64,000 nt of DNA from the NCBI RefSeq assembly GCF_001715975.1, contig NZ_MARB01000025.1:1-64000 (forward strand), given 5' to 3'. Of this stretch, positions 35,488 to 45,243 are shown piece after piece (position 1 is the first letter of the stretch; every line of letters begins with the position of its first letter). The DNA is from Candidatus Thiodiazotropha endolucinida (lineage in GTDB: Bacteria > Pseudomonadota > Gammaproteobacteria > Chromatiales > Chromatiaceae). The translations under genes were made by a program, and so were the position numbers. The notes beneath the pieces were generated by a model, which saw only the letters and a list, made by a program, of their open reading frames with translations, did no database searches and had not been told where the DNA came from.

Positions 35488-37353
35488 TTATCGTTGACCG
35501 TCTTCGCTCCCGGCGCAACCGGTCTTATTAAGAATCGTAGTGCAGTTTCCCCACTCTATTCGGTCCCTTCCGTTCGCCTTGGCCCGATACAGCGCATCAT
35601 CAGCACATCTGATCATTGCATCCGCATCTATTTTGATGCCGTGTAGATACGCAATCATGCCGACACTGATTGTCACCCTTTTACCCTGTGTTCCAGTAAA
35701 ACTCAAATCAGCAATGCTCTGTCTCAATCGCTCAATCAATTCACCTGCATCCTCCGTGTTTGTTTGCGGCAAAATCAGCAGGAATTCTTCGCCGCCGTAT
35801 CGACCGATAATATCGTAACCACGCAGACTGCTGGTGAAGGTATTGGCGATTGCAACCAGAACATCATCCCCAACCTGATGACCAAATCTATCATTAATCT
35901 GTTTGAAACGATCGATATCGACCATAGCAATACTGAGCGGCTGCCTATGCCTCTCCACCGCGCTGATTGCAGATTCCAGTGCATGAATAATCGCGTTGTG
36001 GTTCAGGAGTAATGTCAAACTGTCGTGCGTCGCCAGCTCATGTAGCTTCCGGTTGCTTTCCTCCAGCTCCACTGTTCTTTCATGGACGAGATCCTCAAGC
36101 TTTTCGTTCAGCAATACCAGATACTTGTTCGCCAATCTGTCGGCTTCCTCCTTCTCCCTGTTCAACAGCCGTACACGGTCAGCCGTAGCCACACCTAGCA
36201 TGGTCACTTCAAACACTGAACCTATCTGCAAGGCATGCGCCGTGACGAAACCATAAGGAAGCATGCCCCAGTAATAAAGCCCGGATATAAAAACAAATAT
36301 CAGAAAAACACCCCAAGCAACAAGAAAATATCGAGCGGCAAAATTACCCTTTCTATAGGTAACGATAGCCGCCGATATCAGGATAGGCACCAACGCCATG
36401 CCGGAAAGAGAAGCAATTCGATTGGCTATCTCAAGACGGCCTGCGAGACTTATCGCAATGCCCAAAAGGGCTAAAATTATTAGGGTGCGAAAAATAAGAA
36501 AATAGGCACGACTATATTTTCTTATATCAAGTAGTTTTCCAGAGAAGACTACAGCACCGATAATTACAAGATTGACTAACAAGCTTGTTGCATATTGTTG
36601 CAGGATTGGTGTCTCAGGCCATAGAAACTGACCGGCAAAGCCGACTAAAGTAAAATTCAACAACCCGTAACAAGAGAGATAATAGGCATACCAAAGAAAA
36701 AAAGATGCCCTGAACAGGTTATATCCGACAACTGATGCGACTATCAACATAAGAATGGCACCGAAATATAGACCATGCCATAGATGTGATGAGGTGGAGT
36801 GCTCAGTGAATGCCTGATAATTCCATATCCTGAGAGGCAGTTGGATAGGCCCCCGTGAGGTAAATTTCATGTAGTATGTCGCAGTTTGGCCTGGTTCGAG
36901 CTCAATTTTAAATAGGGTGTTGCGAAATTCTATCTCCCTCAAATTAAAGGGAATGGAATCCCCGCCAAAACGGAGTCTGTAATTCCCTTTCCCATCCATT
37001 TCGTAGAATTCAATCTTATCGATCAATGGGAAGTCGATTTCCAGAATGACAGGTTGTTTGGTTGTGAAACGAGATTCCAATGAGAATCGTATCCAAACAG
37101 CCGCATCAGTAAATCCAATCTTTCCACTATTTAAGCGAAAATCTCTTTGTCTACCGGTGGAACTGATTGCCTTGAATCCAAGCTGCTGCTGTGGATCAAT
37201 CAGGATTTGGATTTTGTCGGTCAAATCCGCATAGCTGAAACCATTTTCAAGGATGACCGATTGAGGGGCCTGTTGTTCGAAGGCCCGCGTTTCGAGAAAC
37301 GGCACAAGCAGCAGGAGTGCCAACAATGCTAACAGCCAATGGTGATTGTTCAT
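35488..37353 (-). CDS. Membrane diguanylate cyclase with 7TM-DISM sensor
   Basis: 621 residues: signal peptide, a periplasmic DISMED2-type domain (about 30-180), seven membrane helices (about 190-400), coiled coil, and a C-terminal GGDEF domain with active-site RYGGEEF and no RxxD inhibitory site seen. Makes c-di-GMP in response to an extracytoplasmic, perhaps carbohydrate or lipid, ligand. ATG 37353 follows GGGGTAGG. Confidence 0.9.
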   Translation of the reverse strand: MNNHHWLLALLALLLLVPFLETRAFEQQAPQSVILENGFSYADLTDKIQILIDPQQQLGFKAISSTGRQRDFRLNSGKIGFTDAAVWIRFSLESRFTTKQPVILEIDFPLIDKIEFYEMDGKGNYRLRFGGDSIPFNLREIEFRNTLFKIELEPGQTATYYMKFTSRGPIQLPLRIWNYQAFTEHSTSSHLWHGLYFGAILMLIVASVVGYNLFRASFFLWYAYYLSCYGLLNFTLVGFAGQFLWPETPILQQYATSLLVNLVIIGAVVFSGKLLDIRKYSRAYFLIFRTLIILALLGIAISLAGRLEIANRIASLSGMALVPILISAAIVTYRKGNFAARYFLVAWGVFLIFVFISGLYYWGMLPYGFVTAHALQIGSVFEVTMLGVATADRVRLLNREKEEADRLANKYLVLLNEKLEDLVHERTVELEESNRKLHELATHDSLTLLLNHNAIIHALESAISAVERHRQPLSIAMVDIDRFKQINDRFGHQVGDDVLVAIANTFTSSLRGYDIIGRYGGEEFLLILPQTNTEDAGELIERLRQSIADLSFTGTQGKRVTISVGMIAYLHGIKIDADAMIRCADDALYRAKANGRDRIEWGNCTTILNKTGCAGSEDGQR

Positions 37354-37661
37354 CACCTACCCCAATATCTCTACTGTCTATCCCTCTACTTATTGGTCTC
37401 CCTAAACAGCTTAAAATAACAACGTTTATTTCATTGAAGTCTGGTTGAAATCAGGAATATTGCTATGCCTATTCATATATTGGAATCCCGAATTCACAAT
37501 TAGACACATTTCGTAACGGAATTTTGACACATATCCGCAAATGCTGAATCACCCTGGCCGGCATCTCGGTACCGTGGGAAAGTCTCACCGCCAACCGGAC
37601 TCGGAAAACGAGACTGCTCCTTATTTCCGCGATCTGATCCCAGGTCTATATCAACCGGCAG
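37354..37661. other. Spacer upstream of the 7TM diguanylate cyclase
   Basis: About 300 bases of mixed composition with no supported gene, RNA or repeat. It would contain the cyclase promoter. Confidence 0.4.
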
Positions 37662-38255
37662 CTATTGTTCTATAACCAGAATCACGATCAGTAGCAGAAC
37701 AACCGCCATCTCCGCGAAAGTGATCCAAACTATCCAACGGGTGATACGCCGTGCCGAGGGTTTCATCGGCTGCCAAACCCGTTGCATATACCAACGCCAG
37801 GGCGGCAGCCAGGACCAGCGGTGCCACAACCGCAGATAACCGTGCAGGTCCCGTCCCCACTGCTCAAGGCTGCGATCCACCTCGTCCAGTCGCCGCCGCC
37901 GCTCCGTCTCCTCGGCGCCGGAGTAGTCATCGGTAATAATGAGACTGCTGCCACTCGTTATTGATGGCTCAACCTGGATACTGGTGGAACTTTTGAGCAG
38001 CCGATCGTAGCTGATCCGCAAGCCCCTATCGATATGTTCCACGCTGAGCTCGGTTTTCACATGCCTGCCGTTGCTGAGATTGATTGCTTCGAAGCAGATC
38101 CGACCATCGCCCACAGACTCCCATCGCTCGAACTCGAGCAGTGAATTGATACGTAACAGGCGCTCCAAGTCGCCAATGAATTTCTGCAACTGGATCGGGG
38201 AGAGTGGTGTCTCGATAGTTACCCAGGCAGCATCTTCGGATGGAATGGCACTCAT
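37662..38255 (-). CDS. Membrane-anchored protein of unknown function
   Basis: 197 residues: a soluble N-terminal part (about 1-120) with alternating beta-strand pattern that could be an SRPBCC-like fold, an Arg-rich helix, and one C-terminal membrane helix (about 170-195). Its ATG overlaps the stop of the universal stress gene (ATGA), so the two are coupled. Function unknown. Confidence 0.65.
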   Translation of the reverse strand: MSAIPSEDAAWVTIETPLSPIQLQKFIGDLERLLRINSLLEFERWESVGDGRICFEAINLSNGRHVKTELSVEHIDRGLRISYDRLLKSSTSIQVEPSITSGSSLIITDDYSGAEETERRRRLDEVDRSLEQWGRDLHGYLRLWHRWSWLPPWRWYMQRVWQPMKPSARRITRWIVWITFAEMAVVLLLIVILVIEQ

Positions 38256-38716
38256 GACCCTGGATGGGGTACGATCAACAACGGGATTCGGAGCTCGCGC
38301 ACCAGCGTCCCGATGTCCATTCGGGAGCGAAGGCCATGCATGCCCTTGGGTCGTGGCGAACCGATGACGACAAGATCGAACGCCCTACCCCTGCTTGCAT
38401 CAACCAGGCATTCTGCCGGCTTGCCGAAACGGGACTCACAACTGAATTCGGCACCGGTCTCCTGAACGGCTCTATCCAACCGCTCCACCACCTCCGCGAC
38501 TTCACTGTCGAGCTGCCCTTCGAGATAGTTCCCAAACCTTTCCCGGGTTACTGCGTTGTTGAGCCAGTCATCACCCATCATTCCCTTCCAGAACTCCGGA
38601 ACCACTATCAGGTGGTGCAGGGCGATGTCATTGTGACACAAGTGCAATGCCTGCTCTTCAGCTGCGCGGGCACCATCGGTGCCGTGGCTGGCACAAAGTA
38701 TTCGCTTGGGATTCAT
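38252..38716 (-). CDS. Universal stress protein (UspA family)
   Basis: 154 residues of the Usp fold: RILCASHGTDGARAAEEQAL at the start, and a C-terminal region FDLVVIGSPRPKGMHGLRSRMDIGTLVRELRIPLLIVPH. The usual ATP-binding G-2x-G-9x-G-S/T pattern is altered, so nucleotide binding is uncertain. Coupled to the downstream membrane protein. Confidence 0.82.
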   Translation of the reverse strand: MNPKRILCASHGTDGARAAEEQALHLCHNDIALHHLIVVPEFWKGMMGDDWLNNAVTRERFGNYLEGQLDSEVAEVVERLDRAVQETGAEFSCESRFGKPAECLVDASRGRAFDLVVIGSPRPKGMHGLRSRMDIGTLVRELRIPLLIVPHPGS

Positions 38717-38806
38717 CAATGCCTTTCACCACGGCCCGGCAGGCCAATGCGATGTCTCATTCCAATATGTATCTCTGATCCCATCTATTGCCACCAGTCA
38801 GTAGAC

Positions 38807-38820
38807 TAGGGCCTGCTCAA
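38807..38820. repeat. Dispersed TAGGGCCTGTTRA element, copy 4 (variant)
   Basis: TAGGGCCTGCTCAA, at the 3' end of the small gene 38817-38978; differs from the other copies at the right end. Confidence 0.4.
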
Positions 38821-38978
38821 CTGAAAAAGTAGACGCCCAGCGCAATCAACAGCGCCAGGATCAGGGCGACAAAGTCTTCACGCCGGTCACTGGCAAAGAT
38901 CGAGAGCGCTGAACCACGATGGAATTTAGCCCCTGCCTCTTCCTGCAGGTCGATGTCTTGACTATGCTGGTCGGTCAT
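38817..38978 (-). CDS. 53-residue single-pass membrane protein downstream of yeiH-like gene
   Basis: Frame ATG 38978 to TGA 38817. The product begins MTDQHSQDIDLQEEAGAKF, has a basic middle (RGSALSIFASDRRED) and ends in a membrane helix (VALILALLIALGVYFF). GGAGGAG at the correct distance makes it convincing despite its size. The upstream transporter gene ends 17 bases before, so it is probably a small subunit or modulator of that transporter. Confidence 0.72.
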   Translation of the reverse strand: MTDQHSQDIDLQEEAGAKFHRGSALSIFASDRREDFVALILALLIALGVYFFS

Positions 38979-38995
38979 GGAAATTCTCCTCCGGA

Positions 38996-40552
38996 TTAGA
39001 TGGTTTCATGCACAAACAGCATGATCACAAGGAGTGACAGCACCGCCTTGGCGGTGCCCACCACGCCACCGATCACCAGTGGCTGTCCACCCGCCTGCTT
39101 GATCGAGGCCACGGTGATCTGCATACCGAGACCGGTCAGACCGAAGGCAAACAGCAGGGTGATCCACTGCCTGAACTTCTTGATCTTCTTGGCCGTATGC
39201 CGAACCGCCTTGTGTGCGCCTTTGAGGATCTTGTTGGCATCTTTCGTGAGCACCTGCGCATTGACCAAACCGCGCAGCGTGGCATCGTCATCGATACTCA
39301 TCACCTTGCGGTTCTCGATCAATCGTCTCAGTGCCTGCTGGCGATCCACGCGCTGGACCTTGGGCAACGCCTGCTGCAGGCTTGCCACCTGCTCAGGTTT
39401 CAGCAGCTTCTCTGCGGCAATATCATTGTCGAAGTATTTACCTTTATAGTGATTGGCGGGTGCGAAAATGCCGGTTGAAGAGAGGGCGAACATCAGAATG
39501 AAGCCGATCACGAAGACCGGAAATTTCTCGAATATCACACGTCCGGTATTGACCGCTTCCGCACCCTCTTCACGACGCACATACCAGAGTGCCAGCCAGA
39601 GCACGATGATGGGGAGGAACAACACCCTGGTGATATTAAAGATCTCCGCCACCTTGAGTGTTTCGATGCCGTCGGGCTGGTAGGCCAATGCCGCACCGGC
39701 CACCTGGGCCGAGTTGAGGATACCCGTGCCGGCCCAGGCGCCGAACTGGATATGCCCCAGACCCAACAGCTGACCGATGACCGGAAAGATAAACATACAA
39801 CCGACGCCCCAGAGCAGAATGGTGCCTATGGTATAGGCAATCTCCACCGATCTGGCCTGCACGACGGGTGCCGCGGCGACCGTCGCCGAAACCCCACAGA
39901 CCCCCATGCCGGCGGAAAGCACGCCACCCATTGAATTGGGTAGGTTGCGGCGGCGGGCAAACCAGAGCACCAAGCCGACGGAGCCGAGCACGAAAAAGCC
40001 GATCAGCACCACCGAGAGACGCCCAAGGTGGGCCAGTTCGGCAAGGCTGTAGAGCGTGCCCAGAAGAATAACGCCGGTCTTCAGCCCCAGCCTCGACATG
40101 CGGATACCGTTATCGGCCCATTCGGGAATCTTGAACACATTCACGATCAGAATACCGGCCAGAATGCCCAGCACCACATAGTTGAGGCCCAGGACCTGGT
40201 GCAGATATTTAGCGCCCATCACCGTGCCCAGGCCCTTGCTCAGGACCGCCACGATCGGAGCGAGATACCAGCGAACGATCATTGCCACCAGGAGAATGAA
40301 GATGACCCCGGCTACGGTGGAGAGGTAGTAGTCCAGATTCCCCTCCTCGTGGGTTCCGAACAGATGCCAGAGACCCACAACCACGCCGATTACACCCGCT
40401 GTGTAGGCAAGGCCGGTCATCTCACCCAGGTATTTAGAGGTCTTCAGATAGCCAATCAGCCCCTCCTGAAGGCCGAATTGGGCGGTTGCGCCGATAATCA
40501 GGAAAATGACGCCCATTATCAGTAGCGCCGGATGCTTGTGGGTATATACCAT
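38996..40552 (-). CDS. YeiH-family membrane transporter (putative sulfate exporter), enlarged
   Basis: 518 residues, against about 340 for typical YeiH. About ten to twelve helices; the conserved core shows GMGVCGVSATVAAAPVV, GTGILNSAQVAGAALAYQ and FALSSTGIF. Family members are proposed to export sulfate or related anions in sulfur-oxidising bacteria. Oddities: about 100 extra N-terminal membrane residues, and a hydrophilic, basic insert of about 90 residues (about 375-465, KYFDNDIAAEKLLKPEQ...) before the last two helices. First gene with the 53-residue partner. Confidence 0.82.
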   Translation of the reverse strand: MVYTHKHPALLIMGVIFLIIGATAQFGLQEGLIGYLKTSKYLGEMTGLAYTAGVIGVVVGLWHLFGTHEEGNLDYYLSTVAGVIFILLVAMIVRWYLAPIVAVLSKGLGTVMGAKYLHQVLGLNYVVLGILAGILIVNVFKIPEWADNGIRMSRLGLKTGVILLGTLYSLAELAHLGRLSVVLIGFFVLGSVGLVLWFARRRNLPNSMGGVLSAGMGVCGVSATVAAAPVVQARSVEIAYTIGTILLWGVGCMFIFPVIGQLLGLGHIQFGAWAGTGILNSAQVAGAALAYQPDGIETLKVAEIFNITRVLFLPIIVLWLALWYVRREEGAEAVNTGRVIFEKFPVFVIGFILMFALSSTGIFAPANHYKGKYFDNDIAAEKLLKPEQVASLQQALPKVQRVDRQQALRRLIENRKVMSIDDDATLRGLVNAQVLTKDANKILKGAHKAVRHTAKKIKKFRQWITLLFAFGLTGLGMQITVASIKQAGGQPLVIGGVVGTAKAVLSLLVIMLFVHETI

Positions 40553-40836
40553 CGACTTGCCCCTCCGTTTGCAGATGGTCCTTAGAGATCCTGCTGAACC
40601 ATTTTTTGTTATGTGAAAACCGCGAGTTCAGTGGAGTAAACTATATGTCGTTTCAATTGCTCATTTCAACCAGACGTCAGGACATGCACCGCCCTATCCG
40701 GCGACGTCCCTGCGTAAAAAAACTGCGTCCCCAAATCCTATCTCGATAAAATTGCCGGATGGACCGCAAGTTACCAGTCTGCCGCCAGGAATCGGCTACA
40801 CTTAATCCCATCAAAGATCCAGATCGGGAGATAGCC

Positions 40837-41310
40837 ATGCCATTGACTCTGCTCTCCGGCGCATTTTCAGATGGAGGGGGAATACCTGCCCAGTTTACCT
40901 GCCAAGGCGCGGATATATCGCCCCAGCTACAGTGGGACGGCGTACCTGACAACACCCGAAGTCTGGTTCTGATCGTGGACGACCCCGATGCACCCGATCC
41001 CATGGCGCCGAAAATGGTCTGGGTCCATTGGGTGCTCTTCAACCTGCCGCCGGAGACCCGTGAATTGCCGGAGGCGGTTAACCCCACAGATCTGCCTCAA
41101 GGAACGGGGGAAGGGATCAATGACTGGAATCGTACCGGTTATGGCGGACCTTGCCCACCGATCGGTCGCCATCGCTATTTCCACAAGCTGTATGCCCTGG
41201 ATACCGTGTTGGATGGTTTGCAGCAGCCTCGCAAACGCGAAGTGGAAGAGGCAATGGCAGGACATATCATAGAGGAGGCAATCTTGATGGGGACCTATAT
41301 CAAAACCTGA
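40837..41310 (+). CDS. YbhB/YbcL-family (PEBP) protein
   Basis: 157 residues of the phosphatidylethanolamine-binding/Raf-kinase-inhibitor-like fold. Conserved anion-pocket segments DDPDAPDP and GRHRYFHKLYALD are present. ATG 40837 has GGGAG upstream, so the shorter form is chosen. Cytoplasmic; role in bacteria unclear. Confidence 0.85.
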   Translation: MPLTLLSGAFSDGGGIPAQFTCQGADISPQLQWDGVPDNTRSLVLIVDDPDAPDPMAPKMVWVHWVLFNLPPETRELPEAVNPTDLPQGTGEGINDWNRTGYGGPCPPIGRHRYFHKLYALDTVLDGLQQPRKREVEEAMAGHIIEEAILMGTYIKT

Positions 41311-41379
41311 TCGCATGAGTAAACATCGACCGCCTGATGTTACCGGTGTCCCCTCTAAACCGCTCTGATGCCAATCCGC

Positions 41380-42270
41380 TCAGACAGCCGGATCATTCAA
41401 GCGTCGATTCCAATGAGCCAGGGCCTGTTCCACACCATGCAGGCCATCGAGCAGATCTATACCACCGGGAAGTTCAGCAGCACCATCAAAGGCCGCTCCC
41501 CCGACCCAGATTTCCGTCTTCGCGTCGATCATATTGCGTAAGCCGCTCAACATCACTATGGCATCGTCAAGTTTGAAGTGTCCACTGAATGAGAGGCCTA
41601 TCACATCGACCTGATGGCGCTGGGCAGCCTCCCTGATATCGCGAAAAGGCATTTCGATACCGAACGAAATCACCTCTGCGCCAGCCAGCCTCAGCAGGCC
41701 CTCCACCATCAACAGACCGAGGCTGTGCATCTCACCGGGAAGGGTAGTCAACATTACCCGCGGCCTACCCGCCGTGCGACGATAATCCGCCAGGGATTGG
41801 CGTACCAGGTTCTTGATCAGTTCAGTGTATAAATGCTCTTGGTATATAGCCAAATCGCCCACTCTCCAGGCTTCACCGACTTTCTGATTCGCGGGAACCA
41901 TCACCCTGTGTATAAAAGCGCGCAGACCAAGATGCTGAAGTTGCTGATACAACCAGTTGCGCAGATCGACGGCTTGGTCCGCCTTCAGAAGATCGATCAG
42001 ACGATCGAAATCGAATTCAACACTGGATTGCTTCAACAACACCGTCAACTCTGCGAGATCCAGCGCCATCAATTTACCGGGCCTGCGTCCCTGGTCCACC
42101 AGTTGCCTGATGAGTGTAAGCTTATTCAGATCATCATCACTATAGATTCGGTCGCCGTTGTCATCCCGTGCCGGCCTGGGATAGTTGTAGCGTCTCTCCC
42201 ACATCCTCAGCAAATCTTTTGGAATACCCGAAATTCGGGAGACGTCGCTGATGGTATGACTATCGTTCAT
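41380..42270 (-). CDS. B12-binding MerR-family regulator (CarH/LitR type)
   Basis: 296 residues. N-terminal MerR winged helix (about 5-70, RMWERRYNYPRP); a four-helix bundle with the W-x9-EH motif (AWRVGDLAIYQEH), and a B12-binding Rossmann domain with EMHSLG, its His expected to ligate cobalt. In CarH/LitR, adenosylcobalamin stabilises a DNA-binding tetramer in the dark, and light breaks it. It is the last gene of the nine-gene operon, so it probably regulates its own transcription. Confidence 0.88.
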   Translation of the reverse strand: MNDSHTISDVSRISGIPKDLLRMWERRYNYPRPARDDNGDRIYSDDDLNKLTLIRQLVDQGRRPGKLMALDLAELTVLLKQSSVEFDFDRLIDLLKADQAVDLRNWLYQQLQHLGLRAFIHRVMVPANQKVGEAWRVGDLAIYQEHLYTELIKNLVRQSLADYRRTAGRPRVMLTTLPGEMHSLGLLMVEGLLRLAGAEVISFGIEMPFRDIREAAQRHQVDVIGLSFSGHFKLDDAIVMLSGLRNMIDAKTEIWVGGAAFDGAAELPGGIDLLDGLHGVEQALAHWNRRLNDPAV

Positions 42271-42274
42271 GCAA

Positions 42275-42709
42275 CTATTTTCCAGATGAAGGGTATCCTG
42301 TCTTGACCTTGAATCTTCTTTTCAACATGCGGACCATTGTACCTATCAACGGCAGTTGTTGGTAAAGATCCGCGGCATCCCAGTAATCGCGATGCCGGAT
42401 GATCCGTCCATCTTGCGATAATACCAGTTGCGAGGCCCCTTCGATGGTGAGCTTTCTCCCCCGCAGGCCACAACAAAAGATCCAGCTGATCCAGGCCACA
42501 TCACCGTCGAAATGGATCTGTTTCACAATGAAACCGGGGCTCTCCGTGGTATCGAACATGTGCTGCAGGAGAGCGGCAATCTGCGCTGATCCTTGCACAC
42601 GATTGAATGGATCCTGAAAGCTTGCCGATTCATGATAGAACTCACCGATGTTGTTTAAGGATGATGGTGAGAGCCTTTGATACCAATCCACCAGTTTGTC
42701 GATCTTCAT
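42275..42709 (-). CDS. NTF2-like (SnoaL-fold) protein
   Basis: 144 residues; nuclear-transport-factor-2-like cone fold, seen in WYQRLSPSSLNNIGEFYHESASFQDPFN and later HRDYWDAADLYQQLP. In light-regulated LitR clusters such proteins are common but uncharacterised. ATG 42709 overlaps the SDR stop (ATGA). Confidence 0.78.
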   Translation of the reverse strand: MKIDKLVDWYQRLSPSSLNNIGEFYHESASFQDPFNRVQGSAQIAALLQHMFDTTESPGFIVKQIHFDGDVAWISWIFCCGLRGRKLTIEGASQLVLSQDGRIIRHRDYWDAADLYQQLPLIGTMVRMLKRRFKVKTGYPSSGK

Positions 42710-43473
42710 GATCCCACCACCCTTTTCAACAACGGGAATCTTAGACTGTCGGGCAGACAACCGAGCAGTTTCATCCAGTATGTGAAACGTTTTGGAAAGT
42801 GGATTTCGAATCGCCCCTGCCCCAATCCTTTCAGAATCTCTGTAGCGGCCTGCTGCGCACTGATCAGGGCCGGCATCTTGAAGTCGTTCTGCTCAGTCAG
42901 GCGGGTCTCCACAAAACCGGGATTGACCAGATAGACATCGATGCCCTGTGCGGAAAGATCGGTATAAAGGATCTGCGCCAGGTTGATCAAAGCCGCCTTG
43001 CCCGGCCCATAGGCCAGCGCCTTAGGCAGACCGGTATAACCTGCCACACTTGCGATAAGACAGAACGCCCCTCCCGCCTGTTGAAGGTAGAGCGGCAATA
43101 CCGCATCCAACACATTGTAGGCGCCCTGAAGATTCGTATCGAGACCCTGCCTGACCGTCGGCAAGTCGAGCTCCCAGCTTCGCATGGGCGTGTAGACCCC
43201 TGCACAGTAGACGACCATATCGATCCCTCCCCAACGATTCAGCAGTTCATCACGCACCCTGGTCAGTGACTCCATCCGGGTTACATCAAGCGGCATCACA
43301 AGCGTCTCAGAAGCGGAGATATCCCGCAGGCTCTCCTCTCTTCTGGCACTGACGGCCAGACGGGCGCCACGCCTTCCCATTGCAGCTGCCAGTGCAGCGC
43401 CAATGCCGCTGCTGGCGCCAATGATCCAGACCCTTTTTCCGCGCCAATCGATTATCCGTGGATTCAAACTCAT
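42706..43473 (-). CDS. Short-chain dehydrogenase/reductase
   Basis: 255 residues. NAD(P)-binding IIGASSGIGAALA, catalytic Ser (LIASVAGY) and YGPGK catalytic Tyr/Lys. A classical SDR; substrate unknown. Coupled by a 4-base overlap to the DUF3833 gene upstream. Confidence 0.88.
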   Translation of the reverse strand: MSLNPRIIDWRGKRVWIIGASSGIGAALAAAMGRRGARLAVSARREESLRDISASETLVMPLDVTRMESLTRVRDELLNRWGGIDMVVYCAGVYTPMRSWELDLPTVRQGLDTNLQGAYNVLDAVLPLYLQQAGGAFCLIASVAGYTGLPKALAYGPGKAALINLAQILYTDLSAQGIDVYLVNPGFVETRLTEQNDFKMPALISAQQAATEILKGLGQGRFEIHFPKRFTYWMKLLGCLPDSLRFPLLKRVVGS

Positions 43474-44000
43474 TGATCACGCCTCTTGAAAAACAGTAGA
43501 ACTTCGCCCAGTCGGAATCCAAATTTACGCATCACGGATCGGTTGAGCAGAACACCATCCTCCTGCAGGTACATCCAGTCGTCGAAGCGCACCTGATAGA
43601 CCTTCTCTCCCACCGGCAGGCTGAGCGTGTAGATCCATTGCAGTGCATTCCCCGAAACACGACCGCTTGCACGGCCTATTACATCATCTGCCGTTCCCGT
43701 GTAATCATTCCCGCCGGTTTTGGTCAAGCGCCAGATACGCTGCTGTTTGGTGCCATCGCTGTAGGTAAAATGCTCATCCAACACACCCCGATCCCCCTCC
43801 CAGCTGGCATCGACAACGACCTTGAAACGTTTCACCACACGACCATCTCGGTTCTGAAACATCCCCCAGCCATCGACCGTCCCATTGAAGTACTCCTCCA
43901 GTCTCAATAGCGGTCGTTCATCTTCATAGTGATTGACATCAACCCCCGCGCACCCGGTCAAGACCGCCACTGTAAGCAGTGCCATCGGCTTAAAAGACAT
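43470..44000 (-). CDS. DUF3833 lipoprotein
   Basis: 176 residues; lipobox LTGC (Cys about 17), then conserved DUF3833 segments GTVDGWGMFQNRDGRVVKRF and LNRSVMRKFGF. A periplasmic lipoprotein common in LitR-type clusters, function unknown. Confidence 0.82.
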   Translation of the reverse strand: MSFKPMALLTVAVLTGCAGVDVNHYEDERPLLRLEEYFNGTVDGWGMFQNRDGRVVKRFKVVVDASWEGDRGVLDEHFTYSDGTKQQRIWRLTKTGGNDYTGTADDVIGRASGRVSGNALQWIYTLSLPVGEKVYQVRFDDWMYLQEDGVLLNRSVMRKFGFRLGEVLLFFKRRDQ

Positions 44001-45243
44001 ATTGAACCTCCAGGGATCTTCGCCAGCGCATCAGCAAACCTGCCGAGATCAGTTTGATAAGACAAGGCACACCGGCATACAGGATGGCAAGGGCGGTCAA
44101 GCCCCCTCCGCCGCCAGGCTGGTAGCCGAAGCCTGCCAGCAGCGGCAGCCCCAAACCCGCCGCAAGCGCCAGTACCCCTTTGTTGATCAGGCTCCAGATA
44201 CCGAAGTAGCCACCGGTGTTGCCCCTATCCTGTTGCGGGATGATGTCGGCAGCTATCGCCGCCGGTAGCGCGAGGTCGGCGCCGAGCGCCGCACCCGACA
44301 GCAGGCAGATCAGAAGGTAAGGCAGCATATCGCCGGCACCCAACTGCACTGCCCAGACAAAACCGACCACGGCCACCAAGGTACCGACCGCCCAAGCCAC
44401 ACTCTTGCCCAACCTGCGCGAGAGTCTCAGCCACAAAGGAAGAGAGACGGCACCGCTGATAAAGTAGGTGGCAAGAAAGAGACCGCTGTAGGCTTCCAGC
44501 TGCAGCACATCCGCTATATAGAAGAGTGCCAGCGTCCCGGCGATCGCCACTGCAAAACCGTTAAGCAGGAAGAGTGTCGCCAGTCGGCGGAAGGGTGATT
44601 GCCGCAAGGGACCGAACAGACCCTGAGCAGTCAATCCATGTTTTGTCGGCAACGGAAACCGATACAACAACAGCCAGATCGCCAGCAGTAAAAACAGTGA
44701 AAATACGAAACTGTAGGGCAACCAGGGATTGACGTCTTGAAACCAGGACGAAAAGAGCATCGGAAGCAGACTGGCAAGGATCACACCGAACAGTCCGAAA
44801 CCCTCGCGAAATGCCACCAGTCGGGTACGTTCGTGGCTGTCATGACTGACGTTAGCACCCCAGGCGAGATAGGTGATATTGAGTGCGCTATGGGCTGTAT
44901 AGACAAGCACCAGGGCCACACCAAACCAGAGTGCAAGCTGCCACTGCAACATCTTCGGCGGATTGAACAGTGCCGTGTAGGCAAGCACCAGAACGGACGC
45001 AGCCACGCCGGCCAGCACGGCCCATCCTCGGTGCTGCCGCTGCATCAAATCGGCCAACCTGCCCAGCCATGGATCCTGCAAGGTATCCAGGGCGCGGGAA
45101 GCCAGCAGGATCGCCCCGGTCAACGCCAATCCCAAACCCAGTTCATCACCATACAATTTGGGCGTATGGATGTAGACAGGGAGCGCGGCCATCGCCATCG
45201 GGGCACCCAGCAGACCATAGGCGAACCGTTGCCTCGAGGTCAT
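43990..45243 (-). CDS. Major facilitator superfamily transporter
   Basis: 417 residues, about twelve helices; features near the GPH/MelB group such as a DxWLGRLADLMQ cytoplasmic loop (DPWLGRLADL). Overlaps DUF3833 by 11 bases and the CHI-like gene by 4. Substrate unknown; in this context perhaps a fatty-acid-derived product or a cofactor. Confidence 0.85.
   Translation of the reverse strand: MTSRQRFAYGLLGAPMAMAALPVYIHTPKLYGDELGLGLALTGAILLASRALDTLQDPWLGRLADLMQRQHRGWAVLAGVAASVLVLAYTALFNPPKMLQWQLALWFGVALVLVYTAHSALNITYLAWGANVSHDSHERTRLVAFREGFGLFGVILASLLPMLFSSWFQDVNPWLPYSFVFSLFLLLAIWLLLYRFPLPTKHGLTAQGLFGPLRQSPFRRLATLFLLNGFAVAIAGTLALFYIADVLQLEAYSGLFLATYFISGAVSLPLWLRLSRRLGKSVAWAVGTLVAVVGFVWAVQLGAGDMLPYLLICLLSGAALGADLALPAAIAADIIPQQDRGNTGGYFGIWSLINKGVLALAAGLGLPLLAGFGYQPGGGGGLTALAILYAGVPCLIKLISAGLLMRWRRSLEVQYVF

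Noticed and set aside
41418-41430. Possible sixth TAGGGCCTGTT-like element (CAGGGCCTGTTCC)
   Set aside because: It lies inside the MerR coding region and lacks the leading TAG, so coding constraint explains it.
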